Source of the DNA: Mansonella perstans
Lineage: Eukaryota; Nematoda; Chromadorea; Rhabditida; Onchocercidae
NCBI GenBank assembly: GCA_037074765.1
Contig: JBAMDO010000037.1
Coordinates: 124,001 to 188,000, forward strand
Length of the DNA: 64,000 nt
Direction of reading: 5' to 3'
In this document: one piece after another, positions 1 through 11,594 of the stretch
Layout of the letters: each line of letters starts with the position of its first letter
How positions within the stretch are numbered: the stretch's first letter is position 1
Program-made: the position numbers and the translations under genes
Notes under the pieces: generated by a model
Told to the model about the DNA's origin: nothing
Seen by the model: only the letters and a program-made list of their open reading frames with translations
Database searches by the model: none

Positions 1-906
1 TAAGCGGATAATCAGATATTTCTAGCATCAAAATCAAAATGAACTATTTAACAGCTTAATACATAGTTTCATAGTTTCAACCAACGAGTCATCAATAGTA
101 TATTCCATTTATCATTTATGACCTCTCTAGATGGATTTAAAGCTTCATCGAAGGGAAAGTTTAAAGTAGAAACTCTGTCTATCGATTTAAGCTTCTACAT
201 GAATTTTTGAACTTGTGATAATAGATAAGGAATGGCAAGCTTATGATAATAGATAAGGAATCGATTATGTACCGCCTTATCATACTTCATATGTCACGAT
301 AAAGATATAAGTAATAGCATAGGTATATTAAATTTGAAGAAATTTAAGTTAGAAACTACAGTGTATTGGGTTGAATTTTTTTGTGGATAGAAATGAAAGA
401 ATGATTTAAAAATGAATTGGCAATTTTCATTGAATATGTTACAGTGAACATTTTTAGAGAATTTTAAATTAATACTGTGATGAAAATGAAATAAAATGGG
501 AATGGTGAATAGGAACGAAATGTGTTAAATTGCCATCCGCGATTGTGACGAAAATAACACAAACAATGGAGACATCATTTGGATCACTACAAACACCGTT
601 ACAAAACATTTTTTCGATCAATTTTCAACATACAAAATAATTACATGTATGAAAATGTTGAAAAAAAAATATAATTACATTTAAAATTTTTAACAAGAAA
701 TTAACGTTCTTTCTAGCATTTTTTACATATTCCGGTTTACATATCGAATATACATATTATTTCTTGCAAATGACAAACTTATACAAACTTCGTGAGATAT
801 TTTCTAATCATTTATTACGAAGAAATATATTCAAGAAATAACAATTTAAAGATAATTCAAATGTTCGCTAAAATGAAAGTGTATTGCAAACTTATCTGCA
901 CACATG
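1..906. other. Gene-free AT-rich DNA
   Basis: No open frame with protein-like composition is visible on either strand. The only local structure is a tandem duplication of about 30 bp near 212-262, in which the words GATAATAGATAAGGAAT occur twice. No promoter or RNA gene could be recognised. Confidence 0.5.
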
Positions 907-916
907 CTTATAGCAT

Positions 917-1336
917 ATACATGGATCAAGTACAGTTATTGAACGTAAGCTAACAACGTACACATGGATCAAGTACAGTTATTAAACGTAAGCTAACAAC
1001 GTACACATGGATCAAGTACAGTTATTGAACGTAAGCTAACAACGTACACATGGATCAAGTACAGTTATTGAACGTAAGCTAACAACGTACACATGGATCA
1101 AGTACAGTTATTGAACGTAAGCTAACAACGTACACATGGATCAAGTACAGTTATTGAACGTAAGCTAACAACGTACACATGGATCAAGTACAGTTATTGA
1201 ACGTAAGCTAACAACGTACACATGGATCAAGCACAGTTACAGGACATAAGCTAACAACGTGCACGTGGACCAAGCATAGTTACAGGACGTAAGCTAACAA
1301 TGTACACGTAGACCAAGCATAGTTACAGGACGTAAT
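917..1336. repeat. 43-bp minisatellite, about 10 copies
   Basis: The word ATGGATC recurs at 921, 964, 1007, 1050, 1093, 1136, 1179 and 1222, giving an exact 43-bp period. Two further copies at 1265 and 1308 keep the length but carry several substitutions (for example GTGGACC and GTAGACC). The first seven copies are nearly identical, and divergence rises toward the right end, so homogenisation has been recent on the left. There are no unique spacers, so this is not a CRISPR array. It lies far from any supported gene. Confidence 0.95.
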
Positions 1337-1785
1337 ATGTAAAAACCATAAAATTACGTAAAAATGCAATACGTAAAAACGTACAGTTTTCCGAAAAAGC
1401 AGATGACGTCATGGGACGCTGTAGCAGCGCAATATCTCGAATAATCTATGTGAACAGATAAATTTGAATTTGAATAGTTTAATGGGATAGTTTTGTGCAA
1501 AGTACACAAGTGATGTCAAGAAGATAAATTGATTTAATTAATTAACTGATTTGTAATTCAGATTGATCAGAATACGATACAACTTAGTAGTAAAAAGGAA
1601 ACTAAAGGCCAAGATGACCTTCTTTCAAAATTAAACTTACACAATTTATTTTCAAATGTTGACATTTTTAGGTGACAAAGAGAACTGTACTATCTCACAT
1701 TTGACCCTTGGACAGGTAGCAATATATATCAGTGATGGATGATGGCAGGATGATATCTCAAATGATTCTCCGTCATTTCTTTCAA

Positions 1786-1990
1786 CAAAATTCTACAAAA
1801 TTCTACACATTTACAAAATTCTACAGTTTACAAAATTCTACAATTTACAAAATTCTACAGTTTACAAAATTCTACAGAATTCTACAATTTACAAAATTCT
1901 ACAGAATTCTACAATTTACAAAATTCTACAATTTAAAAAATTCTACAAAATTCTACAGTTTACAAAATTCTATAAAATTCTATGGCTTCG
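1786..1990. repeat. Short AT-rich tandem repeat (AAATTCTACA words)
   Basis: Imperfect tandem copies of AAAATTCTACA alternate with AATTTACA or AGTTTACA, giving a mixed 11/16/19-bp register. A low-complexity open frame of about 100 codons runs through it (1732-2040, plus), but it is entirely repeat-derived (F-Y-S/N-L-Q-N-S-T words) and is not called as a gene. Confidence 0.85.
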
Positions 1991-2040
1991 TTCTACAAAA
2001 TCAGAAATACCCCTTTGACTTCGACAAGAATTATGAATGA

Positions 2041-4525
2041 TTATTGAAGAAAGAATAAATTTCATCAGATTTTTTTTCTAAAAATGAAAAAAGAATCAAA
2101 GAAAGAAAGAAGGGAAAAATGTTTTGTCCTTCAGAAATATTGCCATTATTTTTGCTGAATTGCGAAGAAGACAAATGGCATTGTTAAATTATCAATCGCT
2201 TAACGCAACTTAATTGAAACTTAATGAATAAGCCTTTTGCAGCAATGATGAAGAGAAGATGACAGTTAATATACTTTAATATACTATCGATTAACCGAAT
2301 AGAATTAGTTAAGTCAATAATACAATAACAACAAACAAGTTTGTTTTTGTTACTTTAAAAACATTTAAAATTTGAAAAAGTATTGAAGTTTCAGTTTCTT
2401 GAATTTTCTCCGGAAATGAGATAAATTAATGGCGTATATTTTGATCGATTTAATTTGTTACAGCATATGTTGTATTTCATTTTCAAGCGCTGAAACACTG
2501 TTTTTTTTTTGAGCTGTAATCTTGAAAGTTTTCATCAAGCCTGGAACTTTATTTTAAATGAAATATCGTAAATAAGCCCGTAAGAGCAAGAAACACTCTT
2601 ATTCACACTCTATTTTTCAAAGCCATTTAAAGTTTCATATAAATATAACTTTTTCATGCTGCTGGCTCAGTTTGCGTTTATTTGATCTCAAGTTAATCTT
2701 AAGTATTGTTGCATCAAATGAAATCATCGAAATTTAATTATGACAGGATGTAATAACAGTGATTTACAAGCAGCAAAAGAAATAGAAAGAGCAAAAATGG
2801 AAAAATGAGCGCTCGAACTTTGGACAGAATTTTGTTTAATTTACTGTAAATAGAATGATGCAGTATACCATTGTCCTTTTCAAAGGTCACTGTAAATTTA
2901 AATTGTATATTGCGAAGCGCTCAGCTCCGATTAATTATGCTTTGTTCAGTTTCTGCGCATAAACAAAATTTTTTTTATTTTTTAAGTTTTTTTTGTTAAG
3001 TTTTTTTATATATAAAGTTTTTTTATACATAAGTCTGTTCTACCACTGAAGCATTTTTTGCTGTTATCCATCACACATTAATTTCTATTTATTTGTTTCA
3101 TTCTTTACTATGTTTACTAGTTAACTTATTAAAATATCGCTATTCAACGATTACTCACTTGTTGCATTATATCATTTTTGTAATCATATGATTCTTCCAA
3201 ACGAATTTGTAGTTGCAGTCATCGTAAACGCGAACAATGTTCGTTCCCCGATAGCCATTTCCATGCATTCCTAGGTTAGCTGGTTCTATTAATTTTTCAG
3301 CAAAATATTTTATAATTCATAATTCAATTAGCTATGAGAATATTAAGTACTTTTCCATGTTTGAATGAGTTTTGTTATGCTTGCTTTTTTAGTTTCCAGT
3401 ATACTTGGTTTCTTTTTTTAATGAATTTTGTTATGTTTATTTACCAATATCTAAAGCAATCTAAATTTAATATTTGAACAGCTGAATACTGTAGATGTTG
3501 TTGACATGGAAAAGTGATCAGTATTCGTAAAATGTTTCACAAATGTTCGAAAAAAATATCACTAAACAATTTGAATTTGATTCGAAATTTCATGAGATTA
3601 AGATTTATTTGCTGTTTAAATATTAAATTTAGATTGCATATTTTCCTTAGTGTGTAAAATGCAGTCAGATTGATGTTAGATAACTTTTGGAAGTATAATT
3701 TAAAGTCATTGAAACGCGAATTCACAGTACTTTTAATCACTGCACACTAAACGATTCGAAATATTCGTACGCATGCTGTACCTTTTTTGACTTATTACAA
3801 AAAATTTTTAATGGATTTAAGAAAGCAATGCAATGTTGAATGATCTTTGGAAAAAATTTAATTTTTAGGTTTTTGTAAAAGCTTGGGAATAGTCGGCGAA
3901 GAATTGCTGATATAAACATTCAATTTCCCAAAAACTGTTTTTTAAACTAATTTATGAACCTTGTGGCAACATCGCTGTAAGTAAAAACCAGCGCATTTCC
4001 TAATTATACTTTCTTGATGAAGGCGGTCCTCAAAAACTGAATTGTCTTCTATGATTAAGAAATCGTTGGATATATTAGTGCGTCAAAATTATTCATAAAA
4101 TGGAATAATTTTTGATTTTTCAAGTTAAATTAAATGAATTAAAAATCCAGAGAAGCTTCGCCTTAACCAGTGGTGATCAATCTTTTCTTGACCAGCCACA
4201 ATTTTGTCTTTTTATTTGTAACAAGAACTACGAGGTTCAAAAATAGCAAATTCGGTAATAAACTTTAATCTAACGTCTTTCTTCAAAAAAACACTCCGGC
4301 CTTTTCTTTACTGCCCACCGTGACACCGCCACAGCAGATAATAGTTTTCCATTGTCGACCATTGTCTAGGAAGTACTGGACTAAATAAATATCTTACCGC
4401 TCTGAGTTTTTTTATTTCACAAACAATTTTGGGACGTATCTCAATATTTAGAATATATTCCTTCTATCACCTCTTATTCCCTCATCTTGCAACTCAATCT
4501 CGGTAGTTTCTACATAAATTTCTTT
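2041..4525. other. Gene-free AT-rich DNA
   Basis: Both strands were read and nothing was found beyond homopolymer runs. The short minus-strand open frames at 3537-3919 have no recognisable domain, no plausible splice partners and a composition typical of random AT-rich DNA. Confidence 0.45.
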
Positions 4526-4650
4526 CTCATCTTTTATTTCAATTCGTCGCAGCAACAGCATCTACAAATTTTCTTATCTTCCAATTCTCATCTTTTATTT
4601 CAATTCGTCGCCAGCAAAACAGGCCATCTACAAAATCTCTTCTTATCCCT
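4526..4650. repeat. Direct duplication, 61-bp offset
   Basis: A block beginning CTCATCTTTTATTTCAATTC occurs at 4526 and again at 4587 with small differences after the shared 25-26 bp. This looks like a local tandem duplication. A 62-codon frame (4487-4675) runs across it and has no protein signature. Confidence 0.7.
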
Positions 4651-7600
4651 AAACCGGAAATTCTACTTTTGTTGAGCATTAGAAGGAACAAACTGAAAGT
4701 CTTGTAAATTCAAAAAATTCGCTTTGAAAAATTCCCCATACTTTCATTTTTTTAAATTTGTTTAAAGGAACACATGTTACATTTTGTCAATAGGTAAACT
4801 TTTGAAAATAGAGAAAAAAGAAAACTGGTTCATCCGTCAGTTTTCATAAAATAACAATGTGTTTTCCAGCTGAGGCTGGGAAAAATTAAGAAGGAACAGA
4901 ATGAAAAAAACGAATGAAAGGAGATGATTTTCCTGTAAAAAATAAATTAATTGATTACACAATTTCAAAAAGATAAGAGACGAAGTTTTATTCGTGCCCC
5001 ACAAAAGTGCTTGTTCATAATTCCACTTTCAAATTAATGAATTTGGCTTACTTTTGCTATAATTTCATTTTTTTTTAATTGTTAATTTTTAAGTATTCTC
5101 GTATGAATTTTGTTAACTTCACACAATTCGCCCAGTAAACGAAATTAATAGCATATATTTGCTCAACATCTGTCTATTTTTTGCATTATTCCTGTATATC
5201 TTACTTTTTTCACTAACGAATAAATTTTGTTAGCTAAGACAATCAGATAATTGTCACTACCATTGATCAAAAAATATTCGTATTTATATAATGGTACTTC
5301 TTAAACCTAACGTAGTTGGTTATCTGAAGGTATAGAAGGAGACAGTATTCAATTCAGTCTTGAAGAAAGATGTCCAAAAAAAGATCTATTCAAAGTATAT
5401 TTGCTACTTGAAATGATAGTGATGTAAAAATTAGAAACTTTGTACGGATAAATAATCATGTTCGAGAAAGTCTGGTCTAAACTGTAACCGACTAAAAATC
5501 CAAAGATAGATTCATTAGCGAGATTAAGGATTACAAGAGAATAAGTATTGCACGAAACTGAATTGAAGACAAATTAAAGGGGGTAAGTGTGTTCCAAACA
5601 AAGATCCTTGGCCTTTTATATTGTAGACAAATGACCGCCTACGATAGCGTGCAGCTGCAACAACGTCTAAGATTAACATATGCATATAAGCATTTTAAAA
5701 TAATTAAACCATGCAGTATTTTAATTAAAAGATTGGAAAATGATAGATAAGTGCCTCACCACCTGTCTCATAAATACTTTAATTTAGAACAATTTGTTCT
5801 CAGAATTGAAATTTCGGGATTTTTCGATAGATAATATTCGTAGTCCGGTGCTGTTTAAATAAGCTGCAAATGCCTATTCCTTGCCAAGTCTAATATCACA
5901 CAAAGGGATTGACCCTAAATTACTGACTTGTTAAATGTGCAAATGAATTCGTTAATTTTCTATTTCAAGCTACATTGAATAGAAGTGATTCTTAGTCGGA
6001 TCTAAGATTTCCTCGCTCAAAATGATCCTGAAATTTTATCCTGATCTAAAGGATGAGAATTAGATAATCCAAAGTGGCATGTCCTTCATTTCTCATGAAA
6101 GCTTAAGCTACTTGATGCTAATAATCAGCTGATGTGGAAAAAATTTTTTAATTTAAATTGCTGAATTTTCAATTTAACTTGGCGAGGAAATTGATGCTTA
6201 TGAGTTGGCAAATTAACTAGAAGATTCCAGTGTTTAAAAACTACAAAATTTTTCCAATCTACAATACATTAACAGTTAACTAAATTAATCTTAGAGTTAT
6301 GTTAAAATTTTTCTTTTCCAGTGAAAGACAAACAACTGCAATTTACTGAGAAAACCTAAGTAATAGGAGCATCCAGACTCGGAATTTAAAAAATATTGTT
6401 TTATTGAAATTAAAGAAGAAAAATTCAATTGCTAAATCTTATTGAAAATTCGAACTGAACACAGTCATCGACAATCTGTATTTATAAGATTTATGTACTG
6501 ACTTTGAGATTTATATAGTTATGAATTGAAAACAAATTCTGCAGTGGAATACATTTTTAAAGGGACCTAATTCAGTGCTGCAAATTCTGCAAATTCTATT
6601 ATTCTTCTGCAAAGTTTATAGCTTGGAAAAGTAGAATTGCAAACAGTTGCGCATTTTTATGATTACTGATGCAACATGCAAAATACAACTGAAAGTATTT
6701 AAAAATATATAACGTTCTTCATGAAACTATTTCCTGCCCCTCCTATAACCAAAATTTTACATATTGAAAAATCTGTTGCTCCTGAGAATAGACCAATAAT
6801 TAACTGATTGACTTTTACTGGCTAAAATGAAAAATTTTGCGTTCGAGACTTGTTTTTGTTGTTTAGCAACAATTTACTGATGGAGTGAGAAGAATGAAAA
6901 TATTTAAATAATTTCTGCAGCGACTTAAACTGTTTTGAGTCTCTTTTGATGATAATTTGGGAAGAGCCGATCTCTTAAACAGAATGTCTATTTCGTTATC
7001 TCAAGCATTAATTATTTATTCCAGTGATAATTAGTTTCCTTCCCCTGCTCTCACTTTAATATTTCTCTTTATTTCTTTAAAATATACAGAAGTGAAGATC
7101 TCAATTTAAACATGCATTAAAATTTGTAAAGATAATTCATCCGTTTTGAAATCGCTTTCAGTTTTCCACGAATGTAGTATTCCGCATAGCACGTACCAAA
7201 ACAAGAACAGGAAATGCTTAAACAAGGTCTGAAGAAAAGAAGTGCTACGAAAACTTCTTTTCCATAACGATTGTGCACCATAATTACAATTATAAACTTC
7301 TAATTAGATAATGCAAATTCTTGAATGGTAATAAGAGAAAAATTGAGCATAAATTTCAATCATTAAGAGATGAACACCAGGCTTTTGCAAAAGCCTTAGC
7401 TTAAGAATTCAGCCAAAAAAAAAAATTCTCAAACAATCCTGAATATATTGATTTTAACATTTTCGATATCTTTGCAAACTATCTCTTGTGTCGATTTAAC
7501 TCTATTGTTGGCATATTGTCGCTGTTCAACTACTACAGTATATTTTTCATAACATAACTGACGCGGTAGCATTGTTAATTACTTTTCTAGTAGTGCTTTT

Positions 7601-9535
7601 CGACCAATAAATCCACATATCTCAAAATGTGGTAGCATCTTTATCAGTTGTAATCAGTCCATAACATGTAGGACTACCAATGCATTGGTCAGACTATTCA
7701 ATAAATTAATTTATTTTACGGCAAAGAGAAGATATATTTCAGATATAATTCACAAAATCTTAAGCATTGTTGAGATGTTCACTTCTTTACTGAATTCCGC
7801 CATCGCTCCTCTACTTTCTCGAATATTTCCTTTCATAAGCACCGGTTGAACATCAATCCATATTGAAGTCTTATGAATGCAGAATTTGGAAGCGCATCAC
7901 AGAAATTGAAAACTGTGCATTTCAGGCTGCATCTTGCAAACAACTATGAGCTAAAATTGTAATTTTACTAGCCCTTCTCTGATGAGTAGTAACATCATCA
8001 TTGATATTGGAATAAATCCACTAAACCTGGAAATAAAGGAACATATACTTGGTACCTGTTATCTTCCTGGGCAGATTATTAATGATGAAAGCACATCAAG
8101 AAAATGACTCAGAAGTTTCAATATCTTTTTAGTAATCTACAACGGGGATTTCAATAACAATTGAAAGCAGTATACCAACGGACAATCTGCTATTGCTGGT
8201 GCAGTGATTATCACCGAACAATCCAACTTTAGCTGCAAAATTATTATTACAAGGAAATAACGTTATAGCAAAAAAAAATCAACGGAACGTATCAATTGCT
8301 CCATTTAAATCAAGCGAACTTCAATCAAAGCTTATCAAATTCAAGGAAGGATTAAAAACCAAGTTTCAAATCGAAAAAATCAGTGCAGCAGTGGAAATAT
8401 TGTCAACAGGAAGAATTAACAGAGCAAACCGAGGAATTCGCTAAGGCAACAACACTAATACAAGACAAATTGAAGTAACTTTCTACGCGCTGACGACTAA
8501 TTACGATTGGTGTAAGTATATTTGTAATATCAGTTGTACCAATTGCCATCAAGTTCGATCTGTTTTTGTTTCTTATGTTTCAAAACTCCAGATCACAAGG
8601 AGGTTATAATCTTAAAAATTTTTCATCCAAACCCTTGGAACAAGAAATTTCAAACAAACAGACCACACTTCACTACAAACCCCAAATTGTTCTCCCAGAA
8701 GTATAACTCTCTTGAGTCATGGGTGTCGGGAAAACCGAAATAAATTATATCATAAAACTTGCTTTAACTTATAATATTATCATAGAATTACATTATACTA
8801 ATTATGAGATAATTATATTTTAACTTATAATGATTTGGAATAACATATTTAATTTACCTGCTATATTTAATTTGCTTTCTAATTATCATTTCTTAAAGTT
8901 ATCTCCGCCTATAATTGTCATATCTGTGAACTCACAATTATTTCCTTGTCATTTGCTCACAATTATTTCCTTTTCTAATTGCCATCTCTGACAATTTCCT
9001 TTGCAATTATCTTCCATCCGGCGAGCCCTAACTTCCAGCTGTCTTAATTTGATTTTTGGATGTGTAATTGAATTGCCTTACTTGCTCGAAAACAATGTTT
9101 AAATGATAGAAAAATCAATTTTTGTGACCATATTTATTTTAAAATGTAAATATAAAATTTTCAACAATTTTCGTTTTCGTCGTAACATCATTAATTAATA
9201 GAACTGGCTTGAGCTCATAAAGAAGGCGAAATGCAATAGTAAAATAGTTATTAAAATTCAAACAAACAATTTTTCACATTTTGTTTGAAAGCAAACTTAT
9301 GAAACTGAACCAGCATATCACTGTGCAGCACTTACTGTTAGCGTCAAAGTGATAAATATAAATGCATGTTTTATTTTTTTGACATCACGCTGCAAATGTA
9401 TCAAGTAAAATTTCTGATCGTTTCCAAACAACTCATGTCGCGTGTACAATCAAACAATAGTGCAGATCATAACAGAGAGAAATATTTCTTGATTCAGCAA
9501 AAAAATCGAATCATGATTTTTCGGTCTTTACGTAA
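4651..9535. other. Gene-free AT-rich DNA
   Basis: About 4.9 kb without an exon I can support. The region contains scattered A- and T-runs and short GAATTT/AATTATC-rich stretches (for example 8760-9010). A minus-strand open stretch with a plausible acceptor lies near 8944-9038 and could be a last exon of the RA-domain gene to its right, but nothing confirms it. Confidence 0.4.
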
Positions 9536-9540
9536 TCAAC

Positions 9541-11594
9541 CAATATATCGCTCATCGCTCATTTCCAGATCATTACCCGTTTCCGATAGATATAATCGAA
9601 AATCATCAGTTGATGGTTCAGGCCGTTGACTCATTGCAAGTAGCATAACGATCGCTTTACAACAAGTCGTTCGTGGAGAGATAAACAATGATTTGTAGGT
9701 ACTCTATTTAATGACCATATTATTTATTAATTCACTAATCAAGGCTAATTAATTTAGCTCCGTTATTTTTAAAAATGACAGTTTTCTTGTACTTATGTCA
9801 CAATCATTAATTCACAATTTTGTGATAAACATCTGCTGTTAATTTCATAATATCAACAAAATAGCTAACGATTTATCAAGAAAATTATGGCAAGGTTATC
9901 AATTTGGTGATATCGGTTACCATATATTAAGGATAATTGGAGCTTTGCAAACCCATTTCTCACTACTGAGAAACCTATTGGAAGGTAAATTTAAATAAAA
10001 AATGAGAACTAAGATGGAGAGAATTCTATAAAAATAAAATAAGAAATGTTATCATTACCTTTGAAGAGAGTAAATAATCATATATCTGTATTAGGACACC
10101 ATTTGTAGACATTTTTATCAGAAATCGCGACATGTGCACAGGGTGGCAACGTTGTAGTTCGAGTGGTCGTGCTTCCTGAGGCAACAATAGTGGTGTCCTC
10201 ACCTGAATTTCATGATTACATCATTATATTTCAATATACGAAATTTTGCCGAGCCATTTTATAATACATTATGATGGTCTTAAAAAAAATTTGAGTTTGC
10301 ACGCATAAAACTCTAAATAGATCTCAAGTATAAGGTCATCTTCATTATGGCGAGCCTCTAAATCTTTTTTATTTCTTGCTCCAGAAAAAAAATGCATTCA
10401 AGAGATGCACTATAATGTTACAGTATTCTCGACGAAGAGATTCGCTGATATTCAATGAGTTCGAAATTTCAAGGATTATTGATCGGAAAAAAGCGCTTCG
10501 ATGAACTTATTCGCAAATAGTTGGTCCAAATAAACAGTAAAAAACAGGCATATACATTAATTCTGTAGAATTAGAACAAATTTGATAGAAAAAATACTAT
10601 TCCCGATATGCTTGCTGCAGTGATTATTTTCACATATTGAAAAGCATGCATACTTGTTCTCCATTGTTGCGAGTCCAAACTTCCATTATAATTTCGAACA
10701 AACTGGGGTCTTTGCATATTCGAAATTTCGCCAAAATCGTATCAACAACATTTTTCGCTGTATGATTCGTTGAAATTTTTAACGTTTTATAACCGGTGTT
10801 CTCTTTGATATGACCAGTATAAATGCGCAATATACCCTACAATTGCAATATTATGAAATTTCGATTTGGAAAGAGAATAAATCTCAGCGAGACCAAATCC
10901 ACATTTCTGAATTTGAAGTCTTTCCCAGAACTTGTCAGCAAAATTTTCTCAAACAGCTCGAAATTAGCAAATGTCATAAAGTAATCGGTCCCATACCGTA
11001 ATATTAAAGTAGCGTAATCGGTAATTCACATATTTACCAATACCGCAAACAAGCATATTTAAAAAAAACAGCTATATTTTCAAAGGGAAAAAAACAAACC
11101 AATCTTTTGCCTGGCACTTATTGCATATAATTAGTTCTATCATCCAGTTACTACAGTAAATAATTTGACAGTATTTCAAGCCATGATAAATTAGTTAATC
11201 GTAAACAGCATAATGGTATTACGAGTTGACTTGAGTAGAAAAAGTGTAAAATTCTAAATATTTACAATTAAAGTAAGCATTTCATGGCTAAATAGTTTAG
11301 AGGAAATGCTACAGAGGAAAAGTTACAATTCATATTTTTCAAATGATAAGCAAGCATGAAAAGGCTGCAAAAAAGAGAAAAAAAATCAAAATAAACACAA
11401 ACCCATTCGCTAGCATCAGTGCTATCTATCGAACTGAGGGAATTCAAAGAATTTGATCGATCGCAAATGTGAATTGTCTCTTTCAATGATGGTTTATCAA
11501 TGAAATGTGATGAAGTACTGAGGCTACTACTTGGAACTGTTTTGCCCTGATATCTGAGATATGCTTTCCTCGACCTCACTTGATATTTTAGCAT
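9541..11594 (-). CDS. Protein with tandem Ras-association (RA)-like domains, incomplete model
   Basis: Four minus-strand exons fit together in phase 0: 11403-11594, 10654-10836, 10059-10202 and 9541-9703. The first encodes a Ser-rich linker, and its upper edge begins at an ATG directly after a TTATTTAAG acceptor. The second begins GILRIYTGHIKENTGYKTL and continues with a T-A-x2-VV core, the beta-grasp pattern of RA (RalGDS/AF-6) domains that bind Ras-family GTPases. Exons 3-4 cont a second, similar unit: GVLIQIYDYLL, then YKSLFISPRTT, then a D-D-F-R-L-Y segment. The left end is open: the last exon either stops at 9536-9538 or splices at a GTTGAT donor. Two RA domains in tandem are known in afadin, PLC-epsilon and DGK-theta, but no catalytic or FHA domain is visible here, so the family is unassigned. 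RA identity is fairly secure; gene ends are not. Confidence 0.65.

Noticed and set aside
917..1336. CRISPR-like regular array
   Set aside because: Units are contiguous without unique spacers, and the context is a eukaryotic gene region.
1732..2040. 102-codon plus-strand open frame
   Set aside because: Made almost wholly of a translated short AT repeat; low complexity with no conserved feature.
8944..9038. Possible last exon of the RA-domain gene (QLEVRARRMEDN frame)
   Set aside because: Has an AAG acceptor and a stop, but no family similarity and no proof of linkage, so it was not included in the gene model.
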